Assembly (NCBI RefSeq): GCF_900112975.1
Contig: NZ_FONQ01000016.1
Coordinates: 1-64,000 of the forward strand
DNA: 64,000 nt
Source of the DNA: Flavobacterium xueshanense
GTDB taxonomy: Bacteria; Bacteroidota; Bacteroidia; Flavobacteriales; Flavobacteriaceae
Direction: 5' to 3'
Position 1 is the stretch's first letter. Each line of letters starts with the position of its first letter. Shown in pieces: positions 8,424 through 16,879 of the stretch. A program made the position numbers and the translations under genes. Below the pieces are notes generated by a model, which was not told the origin of the DNA, ran no database searches, and saw only the letters and a program-made list of their open reading frames with translations.

Positions 8424-9812
8424 TTACAGATGGATTACTTCGCCATACGCATCAGCAACCGCTTCCATAACCGCTTCGCTCATCGTTGGGTGTGGGTGAA
8501 TTGATTTTAGGATTTCGTGTCCTGTAGTTTCCAGTTTACGCGCCACAACCGCCTCAGCAATCATATCGGTAACTCCGGCTCCAATCATGTGACATCCTAA
8601 CCATTCTCCGTATTTAGCATCAAAAATTACTTTTACAAAACCATCCGGAGTTCCGGAAGCTTTCGCTTTTCCTGACGCTGAGAATGGGAATTTTCCAATT
8701 TTCAGTTCGTATCCTTTTTCTTTAGCTTGTTTTTCAGTCAATCCTACAGAAGCAATTTCTGGAGTTGCATAGGTACAACCCGGTACGTTTCCGTAATCGA
8801 TAGGCTCTACATGAAGTCCTGCAATTTTCTCCACACAATTGATTCCTTCAGCAGAAGCTACGTGCGCTAACGCTTGTCCCGGCGTAACATCACCAATGGC
8901 GTAATAGCCCGGTATGTTCGTTTGGTTGTAAGCATTTACCAAAATTTTATCTTTGTCAATGGCAATTCCCACTTCTTCTAATCCGATATTTTCAATGTTG
9001 GTTTTGATTCCAACAGCAGAAAGTAAAATTTCAGCTTCCAAAACTTCTTCTCCTTTTGCCGTTTTAACAAATGCTTTTACTCCAGCTCCGGTAGTATCAA
9101 TTCTTTCTACTGATGAGTTTGTCATGATTTTAATACCTGCTTTTTTCAAAGAACGCTCCATTTGTTTCGAAATATCTTCGTCTTCAACAGGAACTACATT
9201 TGGCATAAATTCTACGATAGTAACTTCAGTTCCCATAGAGTTGTAAAAGTGTGCAAACTCAACTCCAATTGCACCAGAACCAACAATAATCATTGATTTT
9301 GGTTGTGTTGCTAATGTCATCGCTTGTCTGTATCCAATCACTTTTACACCATCTTGAGGCAAGTTTGGCAACTCTCGAGAGCGGGCTCCCGTTGCAATGA
9401 TAATATGATCCGCACTGTATTCCGTAACTTTATTTTCTTTGTCAGTTACATCAACTTTTTTTCCTGGTTTAAGTTTTCCAAAACCATCAAGCACGTCGAT
9501 TTTATTTTTTTTCATCAAGAATTGAACCCCTTTGCTCATTCCGTCAGCCACTGTGCGGCTGCGCTGTACAACAGCAGGGAAGTCTTTATCAAATGATGAA
9601 ACAGTCAATCCATAATCAGAAGCGTGTTTTAGATAATCAAAAACCTGAGCTGATTTTAGTAACGCTTTCGTAGGGATGCAACCCCAGTTCAAGCATACAC
9701 CGCCTAAGTTTTCTTTTTCAATTATGGCTACTTTAAAGCCTAATTGTGATGCTCTAATAGCAGTAACGTAACCACCCGGACCACTTCCTAAAACTATAAT
9801 ATCGTATTTCAT
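8424..9812 (-). CDS. lpdA: Dihydrolipoyl dehydrogenase (E3)
   Basis: 462 residues, full length. It reoxidises dihydrolipoyl groups of the pyruvate and 2-oxoglutarate dehydrogenase complexes with FAD and NAD+. The N-terminus holds the FAD fold VLGSGPGGY. The redox disulfide is in GGVCLNWGCIPTK (C40, C45). The NAD fold is MIIVGSGAIGVEFA. A second FAD contact is YYAIGDVT. The dimer-interface catalytic motif HPHPTMSE closes the protein, about 20 residues from its end. No complex partners are adjacent. Gene context and separate terminator suggest a single-gene transcript. Confidence 0.95.
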   Translation of the reverse strand: MKYDIIVLGSGPGGYVTAIRASQLGFKVAIIEKENLGGVCLNWGCIPTKALLKSAQVFDYLKHASDYGLTVSSFDKDFPAVVQRSRTVADGMSKGVQFLMKKNKIDVLDGFGKLKPGKKVDVTDKENKVTEYSADHIIIATGARSRELPNLPQDGVKVIGYRQAMTLATQPKSMIIVGSGAIGVEFAHFYNSMGTEVTIVEFMPNVVPVEDEDISKQMERSLKKAGIKIMTNSSVERIDTTGAGVKAFVKTAKGEEVLEAEILLSAVGIKTNIENIGLEEVGIAIDKDKILVNAYNQTNIPGYYAIGDVTPGQALAHVASAEGINCVEKIAGLHVEPIDYGNVPGCTYATPEIASVGLTEKQAKEKGYELKIGKFPFSASGKAKASGTPDGFVKVIFDAKYGEWLGCHMIGAGVTDMIAEAVVARKLETTGHEILKSIHPHPTMSEAVMEAVADAYGEVIHL

Positions 9813-10254
9813 TTTAAAGTTTTTTATTTGTTTTTTATTGGTGAAATGAATTCGTAAAAACTCATTTCGTTTAACGTGTTTTTCTTATTTAATTGATTGG
9901 GCGAATTTAAGAATTTATTCTGTTTTGAGAAAGTTTCGAAGTAATAAAGTGGGAAACAAACAAATTTTCAGAAAAACACTTTTATTTTAAACTAATTGCA
10001 AAAGTGTAAATCCAGATTTGTTTTTTTTACTGCTGCATCTTTGTAAAAAAGTAAAGTGAAATTTACGGACATGGATTCAACAGATTTCACTCTTAACTTT
10101 CTTAGTCTCATTGTTGAAAAATGAAATGCGGATGACACGGATTCAGCGGATTAACACTGATTTTAATCTTGAATCCTTTGCTTCTCTGTGCCTTTGCTTC
10201 TTTGTTCCTCTATTCCTCTGTTCCTCTGCTCCTTCTATTTCTTTGCAGCAAAAA
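9813..10254. other. 442-bp gene-free stretch with degenerate repeats
   Basis: It should contain the lpdA promoter. Two imperfect copies of one motif occur: ggacatggattcaacagatt (10067-10086) and gatgacacggattcagcgga (10131-10150). A pyrimidine-rich run of ctttg/cctctg units follows (about 10180-10240). From memory, motifs like these are scattered between genes in Flavobacteria. The short frame across it (10111-10320) has no coding character and is rejected as a gene. Confidence 0.5.
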
Positions 10255-12009
10255 CTAATTTGCTACCGAAAATTGGGAATCGTACAAATTCTTGTAATAC
10301 CCACTTTCGCGGTTGATTAATTCTTGGTGTGTTCCTTGTTCTACAATTAAACCTTTATCCATCACCACAATTTTATCAGCGTTGACAATCGTTGCCAAGC
10401 GGTGCGCAATGACAATTGATGTTCTGCCTTTGGTAATCGTTTCCGTAGCACGCTGAATCAATTCTTCGGAATACGTGTCTATTGATGACGTGGCTTCGTC
10501 CAGAATCAAAATACTTGGATTGCTCACGTACGCTCTCAAGAAAGCAATCAGTTGGCGTTGACCGGAAGAAAGCATAACGCCGCGTTCCTTCACATCAAAA
10601 TCATAATTATCCGGTAAGCTCATGATGAATTCATGTACGCCAATTTTTTTGGCTGCGGCCAAAACTTGTTCGCGACTAATTTCAGGGTTATTTAAGGTGA
10701 TATTATTGAAAATAGTATCGGCAAAAAGGAAAACATCCTGCAATACAACCGCAATTTGTTTTCGCAGGGAACTCAATGAGTAATTTTCAATATTATGATT
10801 GTCAATATAAATGGAACCACTGTTGATTTCGTAAAAACGATTCAGTAAGTTAATTATCGTTGATTTTCCGGCACCTGTAGAGCCTACAATAGCAATCGTT
10901 TGTCCGGCATTGACCTGTAAATCAATTCCTTTAATCACTTCTTCATCTGGAATATACCCGAAACAAACTTTTTTAAATTCGATGTCTCCCTTAAAGATTG
11001 GCGCTTCAATAATTCCGGTATCCTGAATTTGATCTTCGGTATCCAAAATGTCAAAAACACGGTTCGCTGCAATCATTCCCAGTTGCATCTCGTTGAATTT
11101 ATCCGCAATTTGGCGCAACGGATTGAATAACATTGAGATGAACATTGTGTACGAAAATAAATCTCCAAAAGTGGTAAAGTTATCTCCGTTTAATATTTTG
11201 ATTCCACCATACAATACAATAAAACCAAGTGTTAAAGACGAAATAATATCCGCAATGGGGAAGAAGATGGAGTTATAAAGAATGGTTTTTATCCAGGCTT
11301 TTTTGTGTTTGTCATTGATACTTTTGAATTTTTCGTATTCAATTTTTTCACGATTAAAAAATTGGACAATCTTCATTCCCGTTACGCGTTCCTGCACAAA
11401 GGAATTCATATTGGCAATTTGGGTACGCACTTCCTCGAAAGCGACCTGCATTTTCTTTTGGAATATACGCGTGAAGAAAACCAGAATTGGCATTGCCACA
11501 ATCACAATCCAAGTCAGTTTCCAGTTCATGTAGAACATAAAAGCCAGTATTACAACCATTTTCATCAAGTCACTGATAATCATAAATAATCCTTGACTAA
11601 AAATTCGGGCAATCGATTCAATATCCGAAACCGAACGCGTCACGAGTTGGCCCACTGGAACGTGATCAAAATATTTCATTCGGAAACTCAGAATATGGCG
11701 AAATAATTTTGTTCGAATGTCTTTTACAATGTCCTGGCCTAGCCAGTTCGCCCAATATACAAAGTAAAATTGAGAAAATACCTCTAGTAAAAGTACGATT
11801 CCCATTAGGATTACATACATCAATAATCCTTGTTGGTCTTGGGTCGAGATGTAACCATCAACGGTTTGTTTCAATAAATACGGACGCAACGCCGCAAATA
11901 CCGATAGCGAAATGGCGAAAATAATCACACCATTAAAACGCCACTGATAGGGTTTGGTAAATTTTAATATTCGTTTGAATAATCGGGTATCAAATGCTTT
12001 TGCTTTCAT
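10255..12009 (-). CDS. ABC exporter, fused membrane and ATPase domains (MsbA-like)
   Basis: 584 residues from the ATG at 12009. A TTG 11 codons earlier would add residues before the first family-like segment and is less likely. The first ~320 residues carry the six membrane helices of a type-1 exporter. The ATPase domain has Walker A GSTGAGKSTI, the Q-loop VVLQDVF, signature LSSGQRQ, Walker B ILILDEATSSID and the H-loop IAHRL. It acts as a homo- or heterodimer in the inner membrane. The substrate is unknown, and lipid or drug export is typical. It follows truA by about 85 bases on the same strand, so the two are likely co-transcribed. Confidence 0.9.
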   Translation of the reverse strand: MKAKAFDTRLFKRILKFTKPYQWRFNGVIIFAISLSVFAALRPYLLKQTVDGYISTQDQQGLLMYVILMGIVLLLEVFSQFYFVYWANWLGQDIVKDIRTKLFRHILSFRMKYFDHVPVGQLVTRSVSDIESIARIFSQGLFMIISDLMKMVVILAFMFYMNWKLTWIVIVAMPILVFFTRIFQKKMQVAFEEVRTQIANMNSFVQERVTGMKIVQFFNREKIEYEKFKSINDKHKKAWIKTILYNSIFFPIADIISSLTLGFIVLYGGIKILNGDNFTTFGDLFSYTMFISMLFNPLRQIADKFNEMQLGMIAANRVFDILDTEDQIQDTGIIEAPIFKGDIEFKKVCFGYIPDEEVIKGIDLQVNAGQTIAIVGSTGAGKSTIINLLNRFYEINSGSIYIDNHNIENYSLSSLRKQIAVVLQDVFLFADTIFNNITLNNPEISREQVLAAAKKIGVHEFIMSLPDNYDFDVKERGVMLSSGQRQLIAFLRAYVSNPSILILDEATSSIDTYSEELIQRATETITKGRTSIVIAHRLATIVNADKIVVMDKGLIVEQGTHQELINRESGYYKNLYDSQFSVAN

Positions 12010-12094
12010 ATTTTTTGGAGCTGTTCCTGCTATCCGTTGCAATCTTTTATGTTTTTAAAGAAAAAACATAAAAGGATTTTCACTGCTATCAGGG

Positions 12095-12835
12095 CTATTG
12101 CGTAATGTATTCGTATTCTATTTTGGATAAATATAAACCATGTGCCGGAACCGAAAAACCCGCTTTATCTCGGTTTTTACTTTCTACAATGGCAGTAAAA
12201 TCAGCCAGTGTAATCTTGTGTAATCCTATGTTTACTAATGTCCCCACAATGGCACGCACCATATTTCGTAAAAAACGGTTGGCAGAAATGGTAAAAATCA
12301 AATTGCCGTTTTCTAATTTCCAATTGGCTTCAAAAATTGTGCAGTCAAACGTATTCACATCCGTATTTACTTTTGAAAAACATTGAAAATCAGTATGATT
12401 GAACAGTAGTTGCGCCGCTTCATTCATCAAATCAATATCTAATTTTTGATGGAAATACCAACTTTTTTCCTGCGAAAAAACATCTTTGAACGTATTGATA
12501 TGGTATTCGTAGGTTCTTTTTGTGGCATCAAAACGGGTATGCGCCTCATCATGAACTGGAATAATGTCATAAATAACAATGTCTTTAGGCAAATAGGAGT
12601 TGAGTTTGTGTACTAAATTTGGAATGTCAAATGGGTTTTCAAAATCAAAATGAGCATACATCTCTTTAGCATGAACACCGGTGTCCGTTCGTCCGGCTCC
12701 CATAAGATTGATAGGTGTATTTAACAGCACCGAAAATCCTTTGTTTAGCGTTTCCTGAACAGAAGCAGCATTCGGTTGGCATTGCCAGCCGTGATAATTG
12801 GTTCCGTTGTATGCTAATTTGATGAAATATCTCAA
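12095..12835 (-). CDS. truA: tRNA pseudouridine(38-40) synthase TruA
   Basis: 246 residues, the usual size. It isomerises uridines at positions 38-40 in the anticodon arm of several tRNAs. The start MRYFIKLAYNGTNYHGWQ is characteristic. The catalytic aspartate is in GAGRTDTGVHA (about residue 52). Later family segments are RTYEYHI and the FLRNMVRAIVGTL helix. It is the first gene of a probable two-gene unit with the ABC exporter. The short spacer upstream carries the two-hairpin element copy 2. Confidence 0.95.
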   Translation of the reverse strand: MRYFIKLAYNGTNYHGWQCQPNAASVQETLNKGFSVLLNTPINLMGAGRTDTGVHAKEMYAHFDFENPFDIPNLVHKLNSYLPKDIVIYDIIPVHDEAHTRFDATKRTYEYHINTFKDVFSQEKSWYFHQKLDIDLMNEAAQLLFNHTDFQCFSKVNTDVNTFDCTIFEANWKLENGNLIFTISANRFLRNMVRAIVGTLVNIGLHKITLADFTAIVESKNRDKAGFSVPAHGLYLSKIEYEYITQ

Positions 12836-12964
12836 GTGAATTTTTTTGAAGCCACAAAGATACTTATTAATTTTTTTGCCACGAAATCACTAAGACGCAA
12901 AGTTTGTTAAGTTTCGATTTGATTTTTTATTTAGAATTCGAATGTTTATTTTTACCACAAAATC

Positions 12965-13075
12965 CTAGCCCAGATAGCAGTGGAAATCCTTTATTATTTT
13001 TTCTTAAAAAATAATAAAGATTGAAACGGATAGCGGGACACGAGCGAAGCGAACTGGCGAAGCAAATTGCTCCTA
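12965..13075 (+). repeat. Two-hairpin intergenic element, copy 2
   Basis: The core AGATAGCAGTGGAAATCC leads into a long AT hairpin (12990-13019, ending AATAAAG). GATTGAAACGGATAGCGGGAC and a less regular second arm follow, ending near GCTCCTA. Its 3' part overlaps the first codons of the longest possible reading frame of the next gene, which argues that the gene starts later, at 13087. Confidence 0.75.
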
Positions 13076-13086
13076 AAAAAATTACT

Positions 13087-13584
13087 TTGAAAAAAATACT
13101 CCTGCTTTCTGATACGCACAGTCACGTTGATAACACGATTTTGAAATATGTCGCACAGGCTGACGAGGTTTGGCATGCCGGCGATATAGGCGATTTGGCT
13201 GTAACGGATGCGATAAAAAAGCTAAAACCATTGCGTTGCGTGTATGGTAATATTGACGATGCCACAGCCAGACTGGAATTTCCGTTGCACAACCGATTTA
13301 TGTGTGAAGGAGTCGATGTTTGGATTACGCATATTGGCGGTTATCCTGGGAAATACAGTCCGACTATTAAAGCGGAGATGGAATCAAATCCTCCAAAATT
13401 GTTTATTTGTGGACATTCGCACATTCTAAAAGTCATATTCGATAAGAAACATAATTTATTGCACATGAATCCGGGAGCTGCCGGAAAAAGTGGTTTTCAT
13501 CAGGTCCGCACGATGTTACGTTTTGTGATTGAAGGAGACAAAATCAAGGATATGGAAATTATTGAGATTGAAAAACGGGTCTGA
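13087..13584 (+). CDS. YfcE/MJ0936-type metallophosphoesterase
   Basis: 165 residues from the TTG at 13087. The frame is open back to 13021, but that part is translated repeat DNA and family members start MKxxLLxSDTH. Metal ligands are visible in LLLSDTHSHVDN, VWHAGDIGD, CVYGNID, IWITHIGG-like and ICGHSHILK, closing with MNPGAAGKSG. This is the complete set for a two-metal phosphodiesterase. These enzymes cleave phosphodiesters such as model substrates or cyclic nucleotides, and the physiological substrate is unknown. Its 3' end overlaps the convergent histidine kinase gene by 26 bases. Confidence 0.85.
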   Translation: MKKILLLSDTHSHVDNTILKYVAQADEVWHAGDIGDLAVTDAIKKLKPLRCVYGNIDDATARLEFPLHNRFMCEGVDVWITHIGGYPGKYSPTIKAEMESNPPKLFICGHSHILKVIFDKKHNLLHMNPGAAGKSGFHQVRTMLRFVIEGDKIKDMEIIEIEKRV

Positions 13585-15286
13585 TTATTTTTTTCTGATA
13601 CGTGATAGGCACCATTATTTTTATTCTTGTGCCAGAATCAAGTTTGGAATCTACAGTAATAGTTCCTTTGAGATTGTTAATTCGAGCTCTGATTTGGTTG
13701 AGACCAAAACCTTCCAGAACATGAAATTTGCTGGAATCAAATCCCTTTCCGTCATCCATAATATCAATATCCAGAAAATCGTTGTTTTCATGAATGTTTA
13801 ATCTTGCGTGATGCGCATGACTGTGTTTTAGGGTATTATTGAGAAGTTCCATAATAATGAAATAAATTTTCATTTCGAAATCTTCATCATAACGCGTTTT
13901 TCTTTCCACAGAACTAGAGTAATCAAAATGAAGAATCGAATTGGAATTTTTTTCGCATAAATCGTCCAATGCATCAAATAAGCCAAATCTCGCCAAAAGT
14001 GAAGGCATCAGTTCATGAGATAAATCCCGAACTTGATTGTGCGCTTCCTCGAGAATGGCTTTGGTTTTTATAATTTCTTCCGATGAAGATTGATTTTGAG
14101 ACGTATGAGCATGAAGATGTAATCCTGCCGACGAAAGCAATGCGCTAATGTTATCGTGCAGAAAAGAAGCTATTTTTTTCCGTTCTAATTCCTGCCCGTT
14201 TATGGACGCATTGATCATGTTTTCCTGAGCTTTACTTCGGAGGTCTTTTAGTTTATTTTTCTGCTTTAGTTTAGCGTTTTCTGATGATATGTAGAAAAGG
14301 ATGAGTAAGAATAGTAAAATGAGAATGACTACAATTACAATTTTTTTATTTCTGGATTGCTTTTGTAATAACACATATTCCTTAGTTTTAAACTCGCTTT
14401 CTATTTTATCAATTTCCCTTTTGTATTCGTCAATTTCAAGATTTATTCCGGCAGCATTGGCTTTATTGAGTCTTTCTTCGTTGTTTAATTCTGCGGTGAT
14501 GGAATTGAAAAGAGACAGATTTTTATAGGCGTTTTTATAATCACCATTTTTTAATAAAAACTTAGAATACTCATGATGTGAATAAGATAAGTCTGATTTT
14601 TCATTTCCTTCATTTCCTAATTTTATCGAATTTTTGAAAAAAAATTGTGCTTTTTCAGTGTCATTTTTATAATTATAATACATCCCATTAAGCATGTTTA
14701 GTGCAACAATAGTAGAGATGTCGCCATGTTTTTTATGATGTTTGTTGATGTACTTTAGATAGGGTAGTCCATCATTATAACGGCCAATATCAAAATAGGC
14801 CCATGTCAAATTGAGTTTCGTAAACACTATTTGGGCTGAGTCTTTTATTCTGGTGCTGTATTGTAACGATTTTTTATAGTGATAAATCCCTTTTTCATAT
14901 TGCTTCTTATCAAAACAATAAATGTTGCCTAAATTATTGTTGATCCAGTTTTTTAAAACATCGTTATTGGTTTTGTTGGCATACGTTAAGCCTTTATGGT
15001 AATAGAAAAAAGCTTTGTCATATTCAGATAACTGGTCAAAATTTGCAGCAATAGTGTTGTAAGCACCCGCAATTAGATTGTCATCTTTGAGTTGGATTGC
15101 TTTGCCTAAAGCCAGTCTTGATTGTATGAATGACTTTTCGTAACTGCCTTCTTTCATTAGCAGTATAGCTTGATTAGAAACCAAAGTGACTTCTTTTTTT
15201 GTAGGTATCTTTTTTTGTGCAAAAACGGTATTTCTTGAAAAATTAAGTAATAAAAGCAATACTATAATTATTTGTCGGTATAACAT
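13559..15286 (-). CDS. TPR-containing sensor histidine kinase (NarX/DesK type)
   Basis: 575 residues. A signal peptide (MLYRQIIIVLLLLLNFSRNT) is followed by a periplasmic array of tetratricopeptide-like repeats to about residue 280. A coiled coil, one membrane helix (VIVVILILLFLLILFY), then the dimerisation helix with the phospho-acceptor histidine in IASFLHDNISALLSS (HisKA_3) come next. The ATPase domain shows the N-box ELLNNTLKHS and the G boxes DIMDDGKGF and GFGLNQIRAR. Its likely partner is the LuxR-type regulator gene 78 bases upstream on the same strand. The signal is unknown. Confidence 0.9.
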   Translation of the reverse strand: MLYRQIIIVLLLLLNFSRNTVFAQKKIPTKKEVTLVSNQAILLMKEGSYEKSFIQSRLALGKAIQLKDDNLIAGAYNTIAANFDQLSEYDKAFFYYHKGLTYANKTNNDVLKNWINNNLGNIYCFDKKQYEKGIYHYKKSLQYSTRIKDSAQIVFTKLNLTWAYFDIGRYNDGLPYLKYINKHHKKHGDISTIVALNMLNGMYYNYKNDTEKAQFFFKNSIKLGNEGNEKSDLSYSHHEYSKFLLKNGDYKNAYKNLSLFNSITAELNNEERLNKANAAGINLEIDEYKREIDKIESEFKTKEYVLLQKQSRNKKIVIVVILILLFLLILFYISSENAKLKQKNKLKDLRSKAQENMINASINGQELERKKIASFLHDNISALLSSAGLHLHAHTSQNQSSSEEIIKTKAILEEAHNQVRDLSHELMPSLLARFGLFDALDDLCEKNSNSILHFDYSSSVERKTRYDEDFEMKIYFIIMELLNNTLKHSHAHHARLNIHENNDFLDIDIMDDGKGFDSSKFHVLEGFGLNQIRARINNLKGTITVDSKLDSGTRIKIMVPITYQKKIIRPVFQSQ

Positions 15287-15364
15287 AGATACTTTGATTT
15301 TTTTTAGGTTTATTACTTTGTTGAGGGAATTGTGTGGAAGTGAATGTTATTTTAGATTGCCAAC

Positions 15365-16027
15365 TTAGGATTTAATCAATTGGTGTTTAATGGCATATTT
15401 TACCAAACTTATTGAGTTTTTGGCATCCAGTTTTTTCATAATGTTTTTTCGATGAGTTTCCACCGTATTTACGCTAATAAATAATTGGTCACTAATTTCT
15501 TTACCACTGAATTCAAGTGATATCAAAGTAATAATTTCCAGCTCTCTTTCGGTCAATGTTAAGTTTCCTTGTAGATAAGATTTGTTTAATTTTGGATTGT
15601 CTTTAGTAACAGTGCTGAATATTTTCTCTCGAACAGCTTTACAGAAATATTCCTCCCCGTTGTAAACAGACTGAATCGCTTCAACAATATTTTCTCCGGC
15701 ACATTTTTTTGTCAAATAACCACTGCTTCCTAATTTCATTACTTCTTTGATTATTCTCAAATCATCGTGACTGGATAAAATAATAATCTTACAAGGAAAA
15801 CCTTTTAAAGCAAACTCTTTAATGACTTCAATTCCATCTTTTTCGGGCATATTAATGTCCAAAATAAGGATGTCTGATTTGTTTTGGAGTACTTCTTCAT
15901 ATACACTATTTCCATTCACTGAAAACCCAACTACTTCAAATTTAGGATTGGTATGTAGTAAAGTTTTGATTCCATCAATAAGAATTTGATGGTCATCAGC
16001 TAGATGAATTCGTATTTTGTTTAACAT
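15365..16027 (-). CDS. NarL/LuxR-family response regulator
   Basis: 220 residues. The receiver domain has the acidic pair HLADDH, the phospho-acceptor aspartate in ILILDINMPEKDG, the switch serine region IIILSSHDD and the lysine in GYLTKKCAGE. The C-terminal LuxR helix-turn-helix reads LTERELEIITLISLEFSGKE and SVNTVETHRKNIMKKLDAKN. It is the first gene of the pair with the TPR histidine kinase and is expected to be phosphorylated by it. Target genes are unknown. Upstream lies TAAATTTG, a possible -7 box, and a TTA triplet repeat. Confidence 0.92.
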   Translation of the reverse strand: MLNKIRIHLADDHQILIDGIKTLLHTNPKFEVVGFSVNGNSVYEEVLQNKSDILILDINMPEKDGIEVIKEFALKGFPCKIIILSSHDDLRIIKEVMKLGSSGYLTKKCAGENIVEAIQSVYNGEEYFCKAVREKIFSTVTKDNPKLNKSYLQGNLTLTERELEIITLISLEFSGKEISDQLFISVNTVETHRKNIMKKLDAKNSISLVKYAIKHQLIKS

Positions 16028-16087
16028 ATCGTGATTGTTATTGCCAAATTTATGAAAAAAACAATAGATTCTTTATTTTTAAAACCT

Positions 16088-16110
16088 TTATTATTATTAT
16101 TATTATTATT
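16088..16110. repeat. TTA triplet repeat upstream of the response regulator
   Basis: About 7.7 copies of TTA in tandem. It lies roughly 60 to 85 bases upstream of the regulator ATG, just beyond the likely promoter (TAAATTTG on the minus strand). Simple repeats of this kind can change length and alter promoter activity. Here it may also be chance in AT-rich DNA. Confidence 0.6.
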
Positions 16111-16226
16111 TATTTTAATGAATAAGCAATATCGTAACCATAACTAATTTAGTTGCTTGATAAACGAATTCTGCCTCAAATGTTTTAAAAAAATGTGTAA
16201 TAATCACAAAAAATAGCGGTACAAAA

Positions 16227-16252
16227 AAACCCGAATTGTTACATTCGGGTTT
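16227..16252 (-). terminator. Terminator of the DUF4293 gene
   Basis: aaacccgaat (16227-16236) pairs perfectly with attcgggttt (16243-16252), preceded by an A run that gives the U tract on the minus strand. It is about 30 bases past the stop. Confidence 0.75.
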
Positions 16253-16283
16253 CCTTCGCACTAATAAACTAAAGTTTATAGGT

Positions 16284-16697
16284 TTACCTCAATCTGTCCG
16301 CAGATTTTACAAGATCTTCATCCTTTTTGATGGCCTTATTAGCCAAGACTAATAACACGATAGCAACTACAGGTAGAAACATCCCAATACCTTTCTCCGA
16401 AACAGTAACTGTTTCTCCAGATAGATTTAGTGAACGATATACAAACAATCCTAATAAAATCAAATTTAATATGATATTCAATCTGCCAATAACAAACTGA
16501 TTTTGTCTTTTTTTATAGGAAACAATACTCAATAAAGAAAGAGTAGTGCTTAATCCCAATAGTATGGTGTATACTTGGCTTTGCATAAAATAGTATTCCT
16601 TATTATCGCTCATTGTCCATAACGGAATAAAAAATAGTAAAATGCCAGTAACTACAAAAGCAAGTAATAAATAAATAGTCTGGATTCGCTGTATCAT
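16284..16697 (-). CDS. DUF4293 family membrane protein
   Basis: 137 residues with four predicted membrane helices. They start at MIQRIQTIYLLLAFVVTGIL, around VYTILLGLSTTLSLLSIV, at INLIL-type residues 75-92 and at MFLPVVAIVLLVLANKAI. The start MIQRIQTIYLLL and the WTM after the first helix are typical of DUF4293, a family seen mainly in Bacteroidota and often next to rho, as here (divergent). The function is unknown. It has its own terminator. Confidence 0.85.
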   Translation of the reverse strand: MIQRIQTIYLLLAFVVTGILLFFIPLWTMSDNKEYYFMQSQVYTILLGLSTTLSLLSIVSYKKRQNQFVIGRLNIILNLILLGLFVYRSLNLSGETVTVSEKGIGMFLPVVAIVLLVLANKAIKKDEDLVKSADRLR

Positions 16698-16879
16698 TTG
16701 TTTAATATGTTTTACAAAAATATATTTTCTTTTTTATAAATACTATTGTCTGATTAAATTTTATTCGTATTATTGCATCATAATTCCGTAAGCACTTCAT
16801 ACTGCGGTTGATTCAACTTAAAGTTTACTACCTATCTTTTACATTATTTCCAAAAATTAATTAAACTCATAGAACATTC

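Noticed and set aside
10111..10320. 69-codon plus-strand frame
   Set aside because: It translates the pyrimidine-rich repeat and runs into the antisense of the ABC exporter.
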